Positions 34,655 through 44,950 of a DNA stretch of 64,000 nt are shown here, one piece after another; within the stretch, counting starts at the first letter, position 1, and the number at the start of each line of letters is the position of its first letter. Made by a program: the position numbers and the translations under genes. Source of the stretch: Zelopaecilomyces penicillatus (taxonomy: Eukaryota; Ascomycota; Sordariomycetes; Hypocreales; Pseudodiploosporaceae); contig VCCP01000004.1 in assembly GCA_005765155.1 (NCBI GenBank), positions 2,108,001-2,172,000 of the forward strand. Reading direction: 5' to 3'. Under the pieces are notes generated by a model. That model had not been told where the DNA came from. It saw only the letters and a list, made by a program, of their open reading frames with translations, and did no database searches.

Positions 34655-36239
34655 TTAGCCCTGCATCTTTCTTCTCTTGCCAATCTGGGCTGAGAAACCA
34701 GTCTTGATGGCTGTAACACTTCGTCGGGAACCGCAGTTGTTGCAGGTGATAAAGTACAGACGGTTTTCACCCTTGTTGAGCTCTGTATCGGGTGACTTGC
34801 AAGTCTTGCATGTGACGTATTCGACTTGGCAAAGTAACACAACGGTTAGCATTGGGTATTATAGAAGATGAAGTAGAGGAGGGAATGCATCTGTATCAAG
34901 GCTCAACTCACTGATGTATTTTCGCACGACGTTCTCGATCTGTTTCTGCTGGAACCGACCCTTGATGACCAATCTCCTACTTCCGTCAACAGAGCCATTG
35001 GTTCCTAATTCAGCAAACAGGTATGCGGTAACGTGCTCCTCTGATCGCTTCATTCGCTTGCAAATATCAGCAATGTTGGCAAACACCGTCTTTCGGTTGC
35101 CTTCGCGCATGCACTGAGGAGGGGGAATCTTGTAGCTTTTAGTGCCACTGAGGGAATGGTCCGGGTTCTTTTGCGCAAGCTGGTGGAAGAAACGGTTGAG
35201 CATGAGGCTGTAGCTGACGAGTTTGGTCTCGTCATGCGCCCAGATGCCGGTGCCAAGATCCATGTCACCCTGCTCCTCCTGAGCGGCCTCTTCGGCCTCC
35301 TCTGCGTCTTGAACCTCGAGCTGCTTGAGCTTGGCGGCAAACTCGTCGTCCTCAGGACCGGCATCGGCCTTAACCTTCTTCTTCTTCTTTTTCTTCATCG
35401 TCAAGTCGAGACCGCCATCCTCAGCAGGGGCCTCGCCCTCAGCATCGTCCTCGGCATCGTCCTCAGTCTTGACCTTCTTCTTCTTCTTCTTTTTCAAGAG
35501 GGAAAGGTCGAGGCCACCATCATCGGCGGGGGTAACCTCGTCAGCGGCGGCTTGAGATGAAGCATCAGCAAAGGCCTCAAGAGCGGCAGACAATGGCGGC
35601 GTACGAGGCGTGTGCGACTGAGCCGTCTCTTTGGTATCATCGGTTGCGTTAACCATGGTCACGGACCCGTCTGCGTCGACAACTATTTGCTCGTCGGTGA
35701 AGGCAACAGATTTACGGGACCTGCGTTCGGTAGGTGGTTGTGTCTGCAAAGGTGAGATAGGGCGTTAGCAATGCGTGGCTTTCCGTGTGACTTTTTTTCG
35801 GTGAAGAGGTGAGGAAAGATGGAAGAAGATAGAACGGCGACGAGAGGGGTGTGTGCAAATGCTGGGAAGTACAACTTTTTGCCGTGATCGGCGCTGTGAC
35901 TCAACAGCAGATGGTCTTGTCGTTCGTTTGCAATGGCTGCCTCGACAGTGCTAATAACAGATGGTGATGATGGAGGTGGAGGATAGGATGGGCAAAATGC
36001 CGGGAAAGACGGTGGGGTAAAAATGACTGGTGATTGTGCCTTCTTTGTGCCTGCCTGCCAGGTATAAAGCAGAGGCCGAATTGTGACTGTGACTGTGACT
36101 CTTTTGTGGAGAGGTGGAGGGGCAACGGAATGGCAAAAGATAGGCGAGTAGTGCGCTGTGTGGGCGCTGTGTGCGCTGTGTGTGGGTTGCTGCCAGCCTG
36201 TGTGGCAGACAAAACAGGGCTACTCACTGTGGCATCCAT
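34655..36239 (-). CDS. SUI3: Translation initiation factor eIF2 subunit beta
   Basis: Three exons on minus: 36239-36228, 35743-34912 and 34824-34655; 337 aa. Exon 2 begins at an acceptor (TTTGCAG), and the only upstream ATG that is in reach and followed by a good donor (GTGAGT) is at 36,239, giving a first exon of four codons and a 484-nt intron. The second intron is 87 nt. Near the N-terminus is RKSVAFTDEQ. Two lysine blocks, each preceded by GGLDL, correspond to the K-boxes that bind eIF5 and eIF2B epsilon. The eIF2 beta core (YSLMLNRFFHQLAQKNPDH, KSYKIPPPQCMREGNRKTVF, GRFQQKQIENVVRKYI) leads to a zinc ribbon C-x2-C-x18-C-x2-C (CKTC...CNNC). It is part of the eIF2-GTP-initiator tRNA ternary complex. 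Confidence 0.92.
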
Positions 36240-37224
36240 GATTGTGGCTGGTGACGGGGGCGCTGAGGCTGCGTCTGAACCCCTCCTTCTTGTCCGTTTG
36301 AGTGCTGCAGCAGTAGTCCTCCCAACTGTGCTGTAATATGTAGGTCGGGGCTTTGTAGCGCTGCTTGCTATGCCGGAGATGCGTCTCTAGCAATATATCA
36401 AGACGACAAAAAAAACTTGTTGTGTGTGTGTGTGTGAGGCCGTGCAACCCAGGATCGATGACGCGTTTGAACCAAACGCAGGATATGATCTGGCAGCAGC
36501 AGCAGCAGCAGGCTCAAGAACAAGATTTATATGCGTAGAATAATTTGAGTCAAAAAAGGAAGAAGAGTCGGGAAGAAGTCGAAAAGATCCACGTCACGAC
36601 CTGCCCAAGTGCGTTTTAGCGGGCGGGCAAAGGAGAATTGCGGGTGCGGCAACCCAATGCGCCAGCCAAACGGGCTCGCTCACTGGGCGCTGCGGCGAAT
36701 GGGCAGCCGTATCACGCTGCCCGACACGTGATCTCACTTTTCCCTCTTGGAGAGCCCGAGCCCCAAAAGTACAGTAAAGATGGGTGGGGGGGGGGGCTTG
36801 CACCCAATGGGAATCGCGGAGGAACGGAGATGCATCGGAGCTGGGGCTTCGTGTTGCTTCTGGTTCCACTTCCTTTGAACGACACATCCGCAGTGAACCT
36901 TTAATTCGGCGATGCTAGAGCTGCCGAACCTGGCGCGGAGGAGAGAACGTTTCGACACACAATATCAAGACTTGTTCCGCTGATTGCTAAGGAAAGCTTT
37001 GCCGGACTGCAGCTCCCTTGGGTCTTTGCATCTCACACGCACATGGCTTGACGTCTTCGATATATCCTCCCAGCTGCGCAACTGAAATCTATTGTTCAAC
37101 CATCACAACGCAGGCTTGCACACCCCCGATCACGCTCGCCAACCAGCACGTCTCGACCAATCGACCTTGTTCAATACAATAATATCTCACCAATTCCGAA
37201 AGAGCATAAATCCGAATCGTCACG
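36240..37224. promoter_or_regulatory. Divergent promoter region, eIF2 beta / Mim2-like
   Basis: 985 nt between the two start codons. It holds a GT repeat near 36,420, a (CAG)6 tract, a CACGTG E-box near 36,725 and a G run near 36,787. The part next to the Mim2-like gene is CT-rich and likely its leader. Confidence 0.45.
36494..36511. repeat. (CAG)6 tract
   Basis: Six CAG units in noncoding DNA between divergent genes. Confidence 0.85.
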
Positions 37225-37653
37225 ATGCCCACCACCGATTCCCTCGTTGACCTCCACGACACGTCCTTCTCCGACGAGAAGGACGACGACGATGTCGATT
37301 CCCTACCTTCATCCATCTCCACTAGCGACCTGTACTCCGAAGCCGACTCAGAAGCTCAGGCCGAATGGGACCGAAGCATAGAGCAGGTCCAGCTTCTTCT
37401 CACAATGGTCATTGTCCCCTGGGTGGGCAAGCTTTTCGGCCGCCAGTTTGCCTATTGGAGTGAGACCCCCCACCCCTTTAGCCAATGCCCCTGTCCTCAT
37501 TCAGCGCACCACACGAACCAAAGACTGACTTAGTAATGCTTCTACATAGGCTGGGCGCGATACATGGAGTGGGCGCACAATGTAGATGTGCGGTGGACGA
37601 ACAAAAAGGCTTTCAAGATTGCTGGAGCGGTGGAGGCTGCAGCTACGTTATAA
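37225..37653 (+). CDS. MIM2: Mim2-like mitochondrial outer membrane import protein
   Basis: Two exons, 37225-37459 and 37550-37653, with a 90-nt intron; 112 aa. The first half is very acidic (FSDEKDDDDVDSL and DLYSEADSEAQAEWDRS). One hydrophobic span follows (VQLLLTMVIVPWVGKLFGRQF), and the junction continues with YWSWARYMEWAHNVDVRW. The acidic N-terminus, single span and short basic tail fit fungal Mim2, a subunit of the MIM complex that inserts alpha-helical outer-membrane proteins. The match is by pattern and memory of the family, so an unrelated small tail-anchored protein is possible. Confidence 0.62.
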
Positions 37654-38156
37654 TGAGCCATCAGGGCAGTTTCGAAGTGTAACAGAACTGTTTGAGTACA
37701 TGTTGGCCATGAAATAGGCAACATGGTCCAACTTTCTCAGCTTCAAACTTTCCGTGTCGACAGTGAGGAGTTGGATGGATCGGGGCCATGTATTGCTACT
37801 GTCACAGAATCTGCAAAATATCTTGTATATAAATGGAGAAGCGATCTGTTAAAAGACAAGTCAATTCATCCGCAATGAATGGATGTTGAACAATGATAAA
37901 TTGGCTACTATATTCATTTCCGTAATCATGCTGCTCCTCCACTTTATCCCGGCAAGACGCCAACACCAAACAGTAGTTTTGTATGTACATGTGTTACCGC
38001 CATTATTTCATATTTCAATTTCATGAATCCCAACACCCGCTCGCTCGCTCTCTCTTTAAAAAAAATTAAAATTGCCGCCCCTCTGGTTGCAATGCCAGGC
38101 TATGAAGAAGTCTTGAAACCACCTGAGTTGATTCACACCTTCATAGGTGCTGCTTT
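37654..38156. other. Convergent 3' region, Mim2-like / Nce102
   Basis: About 500 nt, AT-rich; both genes end here. Nothing else was recognised. Confidence 0.45.
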
Positions 38157-38690
38157 TTATATTTGTGACATGCTGGGCAAAGAGGAGGAAATGGTGCTAC
38201 CACCATAACCGCTTCCACCAAAGCCACTGCGGATTTCCTTGATAGTGAGAGTCAAGGTTATGCAGAAACAGCCCCACAGGAACCACATGAACGCAGCGCC
38301 TGCCTGGATCTCACGACAGCGCTTCTCGTCGTCCTTTGAGCCAAAGCCGATCCAGTCGTTAGAGAGGTCGAGGTTCGGGATGTTGCCGCAATTTGTGGCG
38401 TGCAGCTTCGCAGCCAAGACGACGGCGGCAAGAAAGGTGAAAAGCGTCACAGCGGCGTCCAAGGGGAGCTTGACAATGGGGCGGTCGAGAGTTTCGACAA
38501 AGACCGCGGCGATCCCATAGATGCACGCAATCCAGGACAAGACGGTGACAAACATGGAAAAGTTGACGGCGGCCGTGGCAGAGCCGGCGGCGTTGACATT
38601 GGAGGCGATGACGTTGCCAATGAGTGCAGTAATGAGCAGCGTGCAGAGCAGCGCTATGGCGCGCAGGGCGATGTTTGCGGCAGCCGACAT
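38157..38690 (-). CDS. NCE102: Nce102-like MARVEL-domain plasma membrane protein
   Basis: Single exon on minus, 177 aa. The start at 38,690 is chosen because it begins directly with the first span; an in-frame upstream extension would add 12 residues. Four hydrophobic spans are visible (about 8-28, 44-64, 74-95 and 128-150), the layout of the MARVEL domain, with the polar loop CGNIPNLDLSNDW and KRCREIQAGAAFMWFLWGC between spans 3 and 4. Nce102 family proteins organise eisosomes and sense sphingolipids at the plasma membrane. The Gly/Ser-rich tail (GFGGSGYGGSTISS) is cytosolic. Assignment to Nce102 rather than another MARVEL protein rests on size and the loop. Confidence 0.82.
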   Translation of the reverse strand: MSAAANIALRAIALLCTLLITALIGNVIASNVNAAGSATAAVNFSMFVTVLSWIACIYGIAAVFVETLDRPIVKLPLDAAVTLFTFLAAVVLAAKLHATNCGNIPNLDLSNDWIGFGSKDDEKRCREIQAGAAFMWFLWGCFCITLTLTIKEIRSGFGGSGYGGSTISSSLPSMSQI

Positions 38691-41600
38691 TGTGTGGTAG
38701 CCGAGGAGGAAGCTTGTTCCTCTCAAGCAAGAAAAGAGGATGAAGAAGGAAAATTGAGCAGAACTGGTGGGTGGCAGAGCAGTTGGGAGTAGTTGGCAGA
38801 CTTCGGGAACTGGGTATCCGTGCAGAAGCTTGGACGCAGCTATGCCTTCTTTTTTTTTTCTTCTTTCTTGCTTGACGATTTCTGGAGGGGGGGTTGGAGT
38901 CAGACTGGGGTAACAGCTAGCTGTGTGTTGATGTTGTATCTCGTAGTAGACTGTGAATGCTCAATGAAGCCAAAATGTGTGGGAGCAAGAAAGAAAACCC
39001 AGTTGGCGATGGTGTTGCAGTTGCTTGCAGATTCTGACAGGCGCCGTCGTGGCCGCAGCAAGAAGCTTGGTTTTTCGGTCAGGTACAGTCAGGTGCCGAG
39101 TCGGGGGAGCGAGGCGGGAGTGTCGACCGGGCAACGGCAGGCGGGATGCGGCTTTAATGGGGACGGCAGGCAAGGTGCAGGCGCTGTGTGGCCCGGAACG
39201 GCGGCAAGTGCCAGCAGCATGACCTGGCGCTTCGGAGGTGCTTTACTGGGGAGGGGAACTTACAGGGGAAACTTACAGGGCAATTGATAGTGTTCCGCCC
39301 ACTTGGCCACTGGACTGTTGACATATGACCTCATTGGTGCCTGGAAATCTGGAATGCTCGGAGCGCGCAATTGCCCAACGGAAACCTTTCGGATTGGCTT
39401 CGAGCCTTTGCCATTGAGCCGCGCGCCAATAGAAACATTGGTGTAAAACGATGAAGATTTTTGTCTCTGCCCCTATCTGCTGCTGCTGGCTGTTGCTGTC
39501 TTTGACTACCTAGGTACCAGGTCTCTGTGTTTCAGTTGCCGCTGTCTGGACGCTTCTTCTTCGTGTTTGGGCCTTCCCAATGGGACATCGTTGGGGGTTG
39601 AACCTGCCGTTGGCACTGGTCTTTTTCCAGGGTTGACAACATCAGCGTCCATGTCATTGGCTATTAGTGCTTCGCTGCCCAAACGGCGTCAGGCAGTGCT
39701 TGCGGCGCCAATTACGTATCGAAGAGAGATGGTGATATGAGGTACCTAGTTAGCAAGCATATGCCAGGTACTTTGGATGATGGAATCTGATGAGGAACAA
39801 CGTGGAAACAACAACGATTTGACCCAAGCGAGTTGAAATATTCATCAGCCTATCAACAACCCACACCCATCATCGCTAACATTCACAAATACAATCGCCA
39901 TATGACCCCTTTCTCCTAGCCCCCATCTCCGCGGATCGCTCTGCCTTACTTTTCATCTCCATCTCCATCATTATCATCATCATCATCATCACTACCAACA
40001 GCAGCAGCAGCTAGGTGATTACAATTACACCGCCAATCTCACACTTCGCCTCGCCTCCAACGCCGTCCATTTTGCCGAGAGAAGCGGCCAAGTTAGTCCA
40101 ACTCCTCCTAGCAAATTACGATTTCCATGGTTCAAACTCTAAATATCATAATTTTTGCTTCCTCCAAGGCCCACCCCTCCACTCATTTGAAAGTACCAGC
40201 AACTTCCTGCACAATTCCTGCACCTGCTCACACGACTACAACACAACATGCACCACACGCCCCTCAGGAAGACGCAAAAAAAAAACTTAACTTTGATCGG
40301 AGCCGAATCCGTTTCCCGATTCCCCGAATATTTTCGAGAGTTCGATCTTCCATGTTACCCGAAGACTCGGCACCCACTACACTAGGAAAACCCGGCCGCT
40401 GTCCTCTATCGGCTGGGCCCCCCAAAGGCTACACCTACTCCTTCCCCTTCTTTGGATACGCCTTGTCCAATGAACGAACACCTTGATGCCCCCCCAAAAG
40501 AGCCGCTCATTGAACTTGACTCGGATGTCTCGCTTTTTGGGCGATGGAAACCTTCTAGAATAGAAGCTTGCGGCGAGACAAAGTCTTAGTTTTTCCCTCA
40601 TCCCCCCCTCCGGCGGAATCTTTGCACCGTGGCTTTCTTTATCGCTGTCCCAAAGTCACGCCCATATACAGAATTACTAGCCCTTACAAAGTTTACAAGG
40701 CTACCCACTCAGATTCATATACGAATCATGGACAGCGGCATTCATGGTCCGACAAACCCGGTCATTTGGTTCGCAGTTGGACGCTTTCAAGCCTCTCCCG
40801 ACAGCCGTGTTGTCGTCTTGGTGTCTCCCCTATGACACTTTGTGGCGGTTGCGTTTCGTCCCGGCATTATGGTTTTACCAAGCAGAACCACCTACCCGGA
40901 CAATTTGCCCACAGTCTTTGTTGGGTCGTGCTCCGATGTTACCGTAAGGCTTACACGGCCTTTATATCATATATCTACACCACCTAATCAGGCACCGGGC
41001 GATAATGTAACCACCGACACCCGCGAGCCAGCGTCTCAGATAATGTTGCCCGTGCTCTCATCAGGTTGCTCTCGGCAGTTCTTCCTGTCGTTTCGCTCAC
41101 ACCGCCTTCTAGTGACCTATCTAGAACACTCCCCATGAACGCTATACTAGCGAGTCAGACCTCGAGATATTCACATAGACTAGACAGGATGCTCCTTGTC
41201 AGGTTTCCATCATGTTCCCCCCACATCACTTCACGCCACACTGCCGCGCCGACTCTTCCCAATGGACTATAAGTCACATAGTTAGCCTAAAATGCCTATA
41301 CCGACTGTTCTTACACACGCCCTCACGAGACCTCAAGAATGCGCCTGCGTGTGCCATTGGGGTGTTGGCTAAAGATAGTATACAAAAATGGGCAAGACTA
41401 AATCATTTACGGTATGTTTGCTGATCGACATGCTGATGACAAAAAGAAAAAAGGCATTTTGCATCCTCCAACAACCCATCCCGCATCGGCGATAAGGACC
41501 ATGTTAAGTGAGTATGGCTCATCGTCACCTTTGCAAAATCCGATGTTGTCAAGCTCGTTCGGCCGCTCCAACGTTTCCTCCCGCCTTCCGAAAATTTCAT

Positions 41601-42538
41601 CATCCACAAAGCTCCGCGGATATATAGCGTTTATACTAGCTTTGACGCTCTCTATGTATTTCTCGTTACGGGAAGGCTATTCTACAAGCTTACCCCCTCA
41701 TCTTCCAAAGGATCAGGCAGATTTGACCCCTTTCCCATCCTCTACTTCCATTCTTCTCGTTGTTGAGAATCGAATTGTAGAAGTTCCTTCTTTGCCAGCC
41801 ATTTTCCACACCCCCCTAGGCTAACCCTGCGGATAGGGTTTTGCATTCGCGTGTTATTGTAACCCACATACTTCTCAACATTGATGGAGTAGTTCTACTG
41901 ACTACCGTCCCACTTCCTCTTCATCATCTTCACCCCATCAATCTCTCAACAAATATGAAATATGCTTCCCAAGATTTACACTGTCCATCTCACTCTTTTT
42001 ATCTAGACTAGTCTTATTGGATAAACTCTGTTGTTGTTTTCCTTGGCTCCGCTGTGCCTTCATCCAATCAAAATCGCCCAGCGTGCATCGTCAACGTGGG
42101 ATTTTATAGAAACAACGACAGAAGCTTTGCCCATCGGGACCGTTATATCGGGAATGGGTGACTGTATACTCGGACTAAACTAGTGTCTCTCAATGTGAGT
42201 ATTTGCCTAAAAGAGCTAATTACACAGAAAGTTCAGACAGAGCGATTCCACTTGTAGTAACTAACTTCGACTCGCTGATATACCTGACTTGTGCGATATC
42301 ACTACCAACAGTTGTAGTGCTATGAACGACTCTCGAATATCTTAGCAATCGCCCAACACCATTTGTACTCGAATTATGGTTTTGATACTAGAGAACCCAC
42401 ATCCTCTGCCTGTTAGTGCTTCGTAGTTTGCTGCCATCTATTTCTTATATGCTGCAGGTTCCGGAAAGGCCTACTTCGTTGACAACATGCACCACCCTAT
42501 CACAAAACCAGCAAAGCGCTACACTTCCCGACTCCATT

Positions 42539-42574
<36 letters not shown>

Positions 42575-44461
42575 AGAAAAGGATGTAATTATTCATAGTT
42601 TAGCTCCCATCTCCTATCCAAGGAAGATCCGTTACCTATCCCCTTCTCAATTTCCTAACATGACACACGACCCCGAAAGGCCAAGTCTGGATGAGGGGCC
42701 GTCAGATCCGGACCCACGGGCCGCCGGAATAGCATATTGCTCTTGTCTGCCTCGTCGGCTACCATCTTTCCATCGGGGTTTGTAGGCTGGTGAATGCGTC
42801 GGATTCGCGGCTGCCGTCGCCATGCCAGGCAGCCAGCGCATTCGTTTTTGAGACCCTGGTCTTTAAATCCCCTTCATTTTGTCAAGCTAGACTGCTTATA
42901 GACTGCTTCGGATAAAGTAAAAAGAAACGCAAGGGATTTGAGGGGATGGAAGAAACTCAATGTTCCTCTGCTTAAAGTGGCTCTGAATTCCAAGACATTT
43001 TTGTAGTCAAGTCAAACTCACAATCTTCACTTGTAAACCTTGATGCTGCATGAGACTCATTGACATCACTATAGTCTGTCTTGTAGAGCAGGCCAAAGGT
43101 TAGGCGGGAATAAGACATGGATGGGATGCTAATTGGTCTAGATTGTAAATGAAGTACTATGGCAGCGGCGCTGCTCTGGTATCTGTCTAATGAAGCCTAA
43201 AGACGCTACTGGGTAATGAGGCCCGATCCTTGCATCTTGACACATGCAAATGAAAACTTTCAGCACAAACTCAGATATTCCAACCCTTCCCATGATAATT
43301 CAAAGACCTAATAAGAATGCTCTTGACAATGCAGTCTGGCGCCAAATGAGAAGAAAAAAAGAAACGCAAAGAAATGGTCATGTCTCGTATCTGTAGATGG
43401 ATGCTAGTATGCTACCAAGCAGGACGAATAATAGTGTCGATAAAAAGTTCGCACAACAGCATGGGCGGTGGGTGATGAACCCTGCCCTGGAAGCCGGAGG
43501 ATAAGAATATTGGGTGGAGCGTTAATCTCATTAATGCAAAGGAACAGATGAATGCGCTCGTTCGTACTCGTACAGGATAATTGCCGATAAGGGCTGGGGC
43601 GGCGTTGGTGATGTGTGGCGCAAGTGTTTGGCAGCCAGCAGTCGGAGACTTGGACGACGCAGTGGTGCAGCGCAGGGCAGTCATGGGCACCACCAGCCCT
43701 GGCCACACCCCACATTCCCTGAAGCAAAGTCCAGGGGCAACCTCCAGTGTCTCTGGTGGCGTTTGTAGGCCGTAGCGGGGCGCCATGCTACGTCCCCACT
43801 AAACGTCCCCGCCCGCTCATGGCTGCCTGTGGCATGGTGGACGGACGGGTATTTTCATCTCATACTGTTGGGTGGGTGTGGCGAGTGTGAGCAAAGAGGT
43901 GAATGTGTGAGTGAAGTGAATAACGGTCTGCGTGGGTGCTTGGGTGCATGCATGCGGGTGGGCGATTATATTCGTAACACATGCAGTTTCCTCGTCATCC
44001 TCCCCCTCCACACCCGTTTCAACGGTCAAGCCGTTAGGGTTTTCAAAGGGCCCGGGAATGGCGGCACTGCTGCGTTGGCACAGCAAGATGAAAGCCGACA
44101 AGAGGGTGAGCGAGCAAATGGCGGTGTCACCCGACGGCGGTGCGGTCTTTCTTCCCGAATGAAACCCCCAAAATGAAAATTTTCACACATAAGTTAGAGA
44201 AACACACGGTTGATGAGTTGTCAGTGTTGGTCGGTTCTGTCCGCGGCAATGTATTGGTGCTTCCTCCGCTTCGTTGGCGAGCTACCGTTGCAGGACAGTG
44301 CCCACAGGCCGCGGAGGCAACCGGCTTGTGGATCCAGCAACACTGTTGGATTAAAAGAGTGGTCCAGGTGGATGGAAGCCCTTTTCCATATGGGCTAGGA
44401 GGAACGAAGAAATAAAATAAAATAAAAAGAAGAGAAAGAGTGTAGAGTATGGTCTTTCTCT
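38691..44461. other. Gene-poor region of 5.8 kb
   Basis: Positions 38,691-39,300 should include the Nce102 promoter. From about 39,940 to 42,600 the plus strand is C-rich and G-poor, resembling a long transcribed leader, and includes a possible 107-codon single-pass membrane frame at 41,501-41,824. Two TAGGTACC-type palindromes lie near 39,507 and 39,741. A 33-nt C homopolymer sits at 42,540. From 42,600 to 44,461 I see no convincing gene. Confidence 0.5.
42540..42572 (+). repeat. C33 homopolymer
   Basis: Thirty-three consecutive C residues. This is the longest homopolymer in the window. Confidence 0.9.
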
Positions 44462-44950
44462 TCACACCCGGGCATGGTCCCAGTATCGCTTTCGGGCCGT
44501 GACGGCTGTCTTGTTTCCGGTAAAGCGGTGCTGGAAAAAGTTGAAGACGGCAAACTCATCGCGGCTCATCACGTAGGAATCGGGCGCAGCCTGGACGCGG
44601 CTCCAGATTTGGGACAGCGCATGCTCGAGGATCTTGCTGACAGTCGGGTCTTGGGCGCCGTCTGGGCTCTCGCGTGCAATCTCAAGAGCCTGTGCAACAG
44701 CAGCGTCTTGTGGGTGATGCTGGTGGCTGTTCTTGGAAACGTGGTGATGACCCATGTTGGCGTAGCTCAGGACAGAGCCGGCCTGGGCGTCGGTCTGGCG
44801 ATGCGGCATGGGGTAATAGTGGGAAGGGTATTGGTAGTAGTAGGGTGTCGAAGCTGTCTGGTGATTCTGGAGCTCGGCAGGATGGACAGACAGCATTGTA
44901 CTCGTAAACGGAGGGGAGAAGGAGGAGATGGTGGCAGGGAATGCGGTCAT
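44462..44950 (-). CDS. Short fungal protein of unknown function with conserved-looking C-terminal domain
   Basis: Single exon on minus, 162 aa. Residues 1-75 are Tyr/His/Gln/Ser-rich and probably disordered (PYYYQYPSHYYPMPHRQ). From about residue 85 the composition turns to a helical domain (QALEIARESPDGAQDPTVSK, ILEHALSQIWSRVQAAPDSY, VMSRDEFAVFNFFQHRF, ARKRYWDHA). I believe similar short proteins exist in other filamentous ascomycetes but cannot name the family, so no function is assigned. The coding quality contrasts with the 11.7 kb of noncoding DNA upstream. A CAT-to-TATATATA sequence lies just before the start codon. A spliced extra 5' exon cannot be excluded. Confidence 0.6.
   Translation of the reverse strand: MTAFPATISSFSPPFTSTMLSVHPAELQNHQTASTPYYYQYPSHYYPMPHRQTDAQAGSVLSYANMGHHHVSKNSHQHHPQDAAVAQALEIARESPDGAQDPTVSKILEHALSQIWSRVQAAPDSYVMSRDEFAVFNFFQHRFTGNKTAVTARKRYWDHARV

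Noticed and set aside
35156..35560. 134-codon Leu-rich frame antisense to eIF2 beta
   Set aside because: The Leu/Phe runs are the reverse reading of the polylysine blocks.
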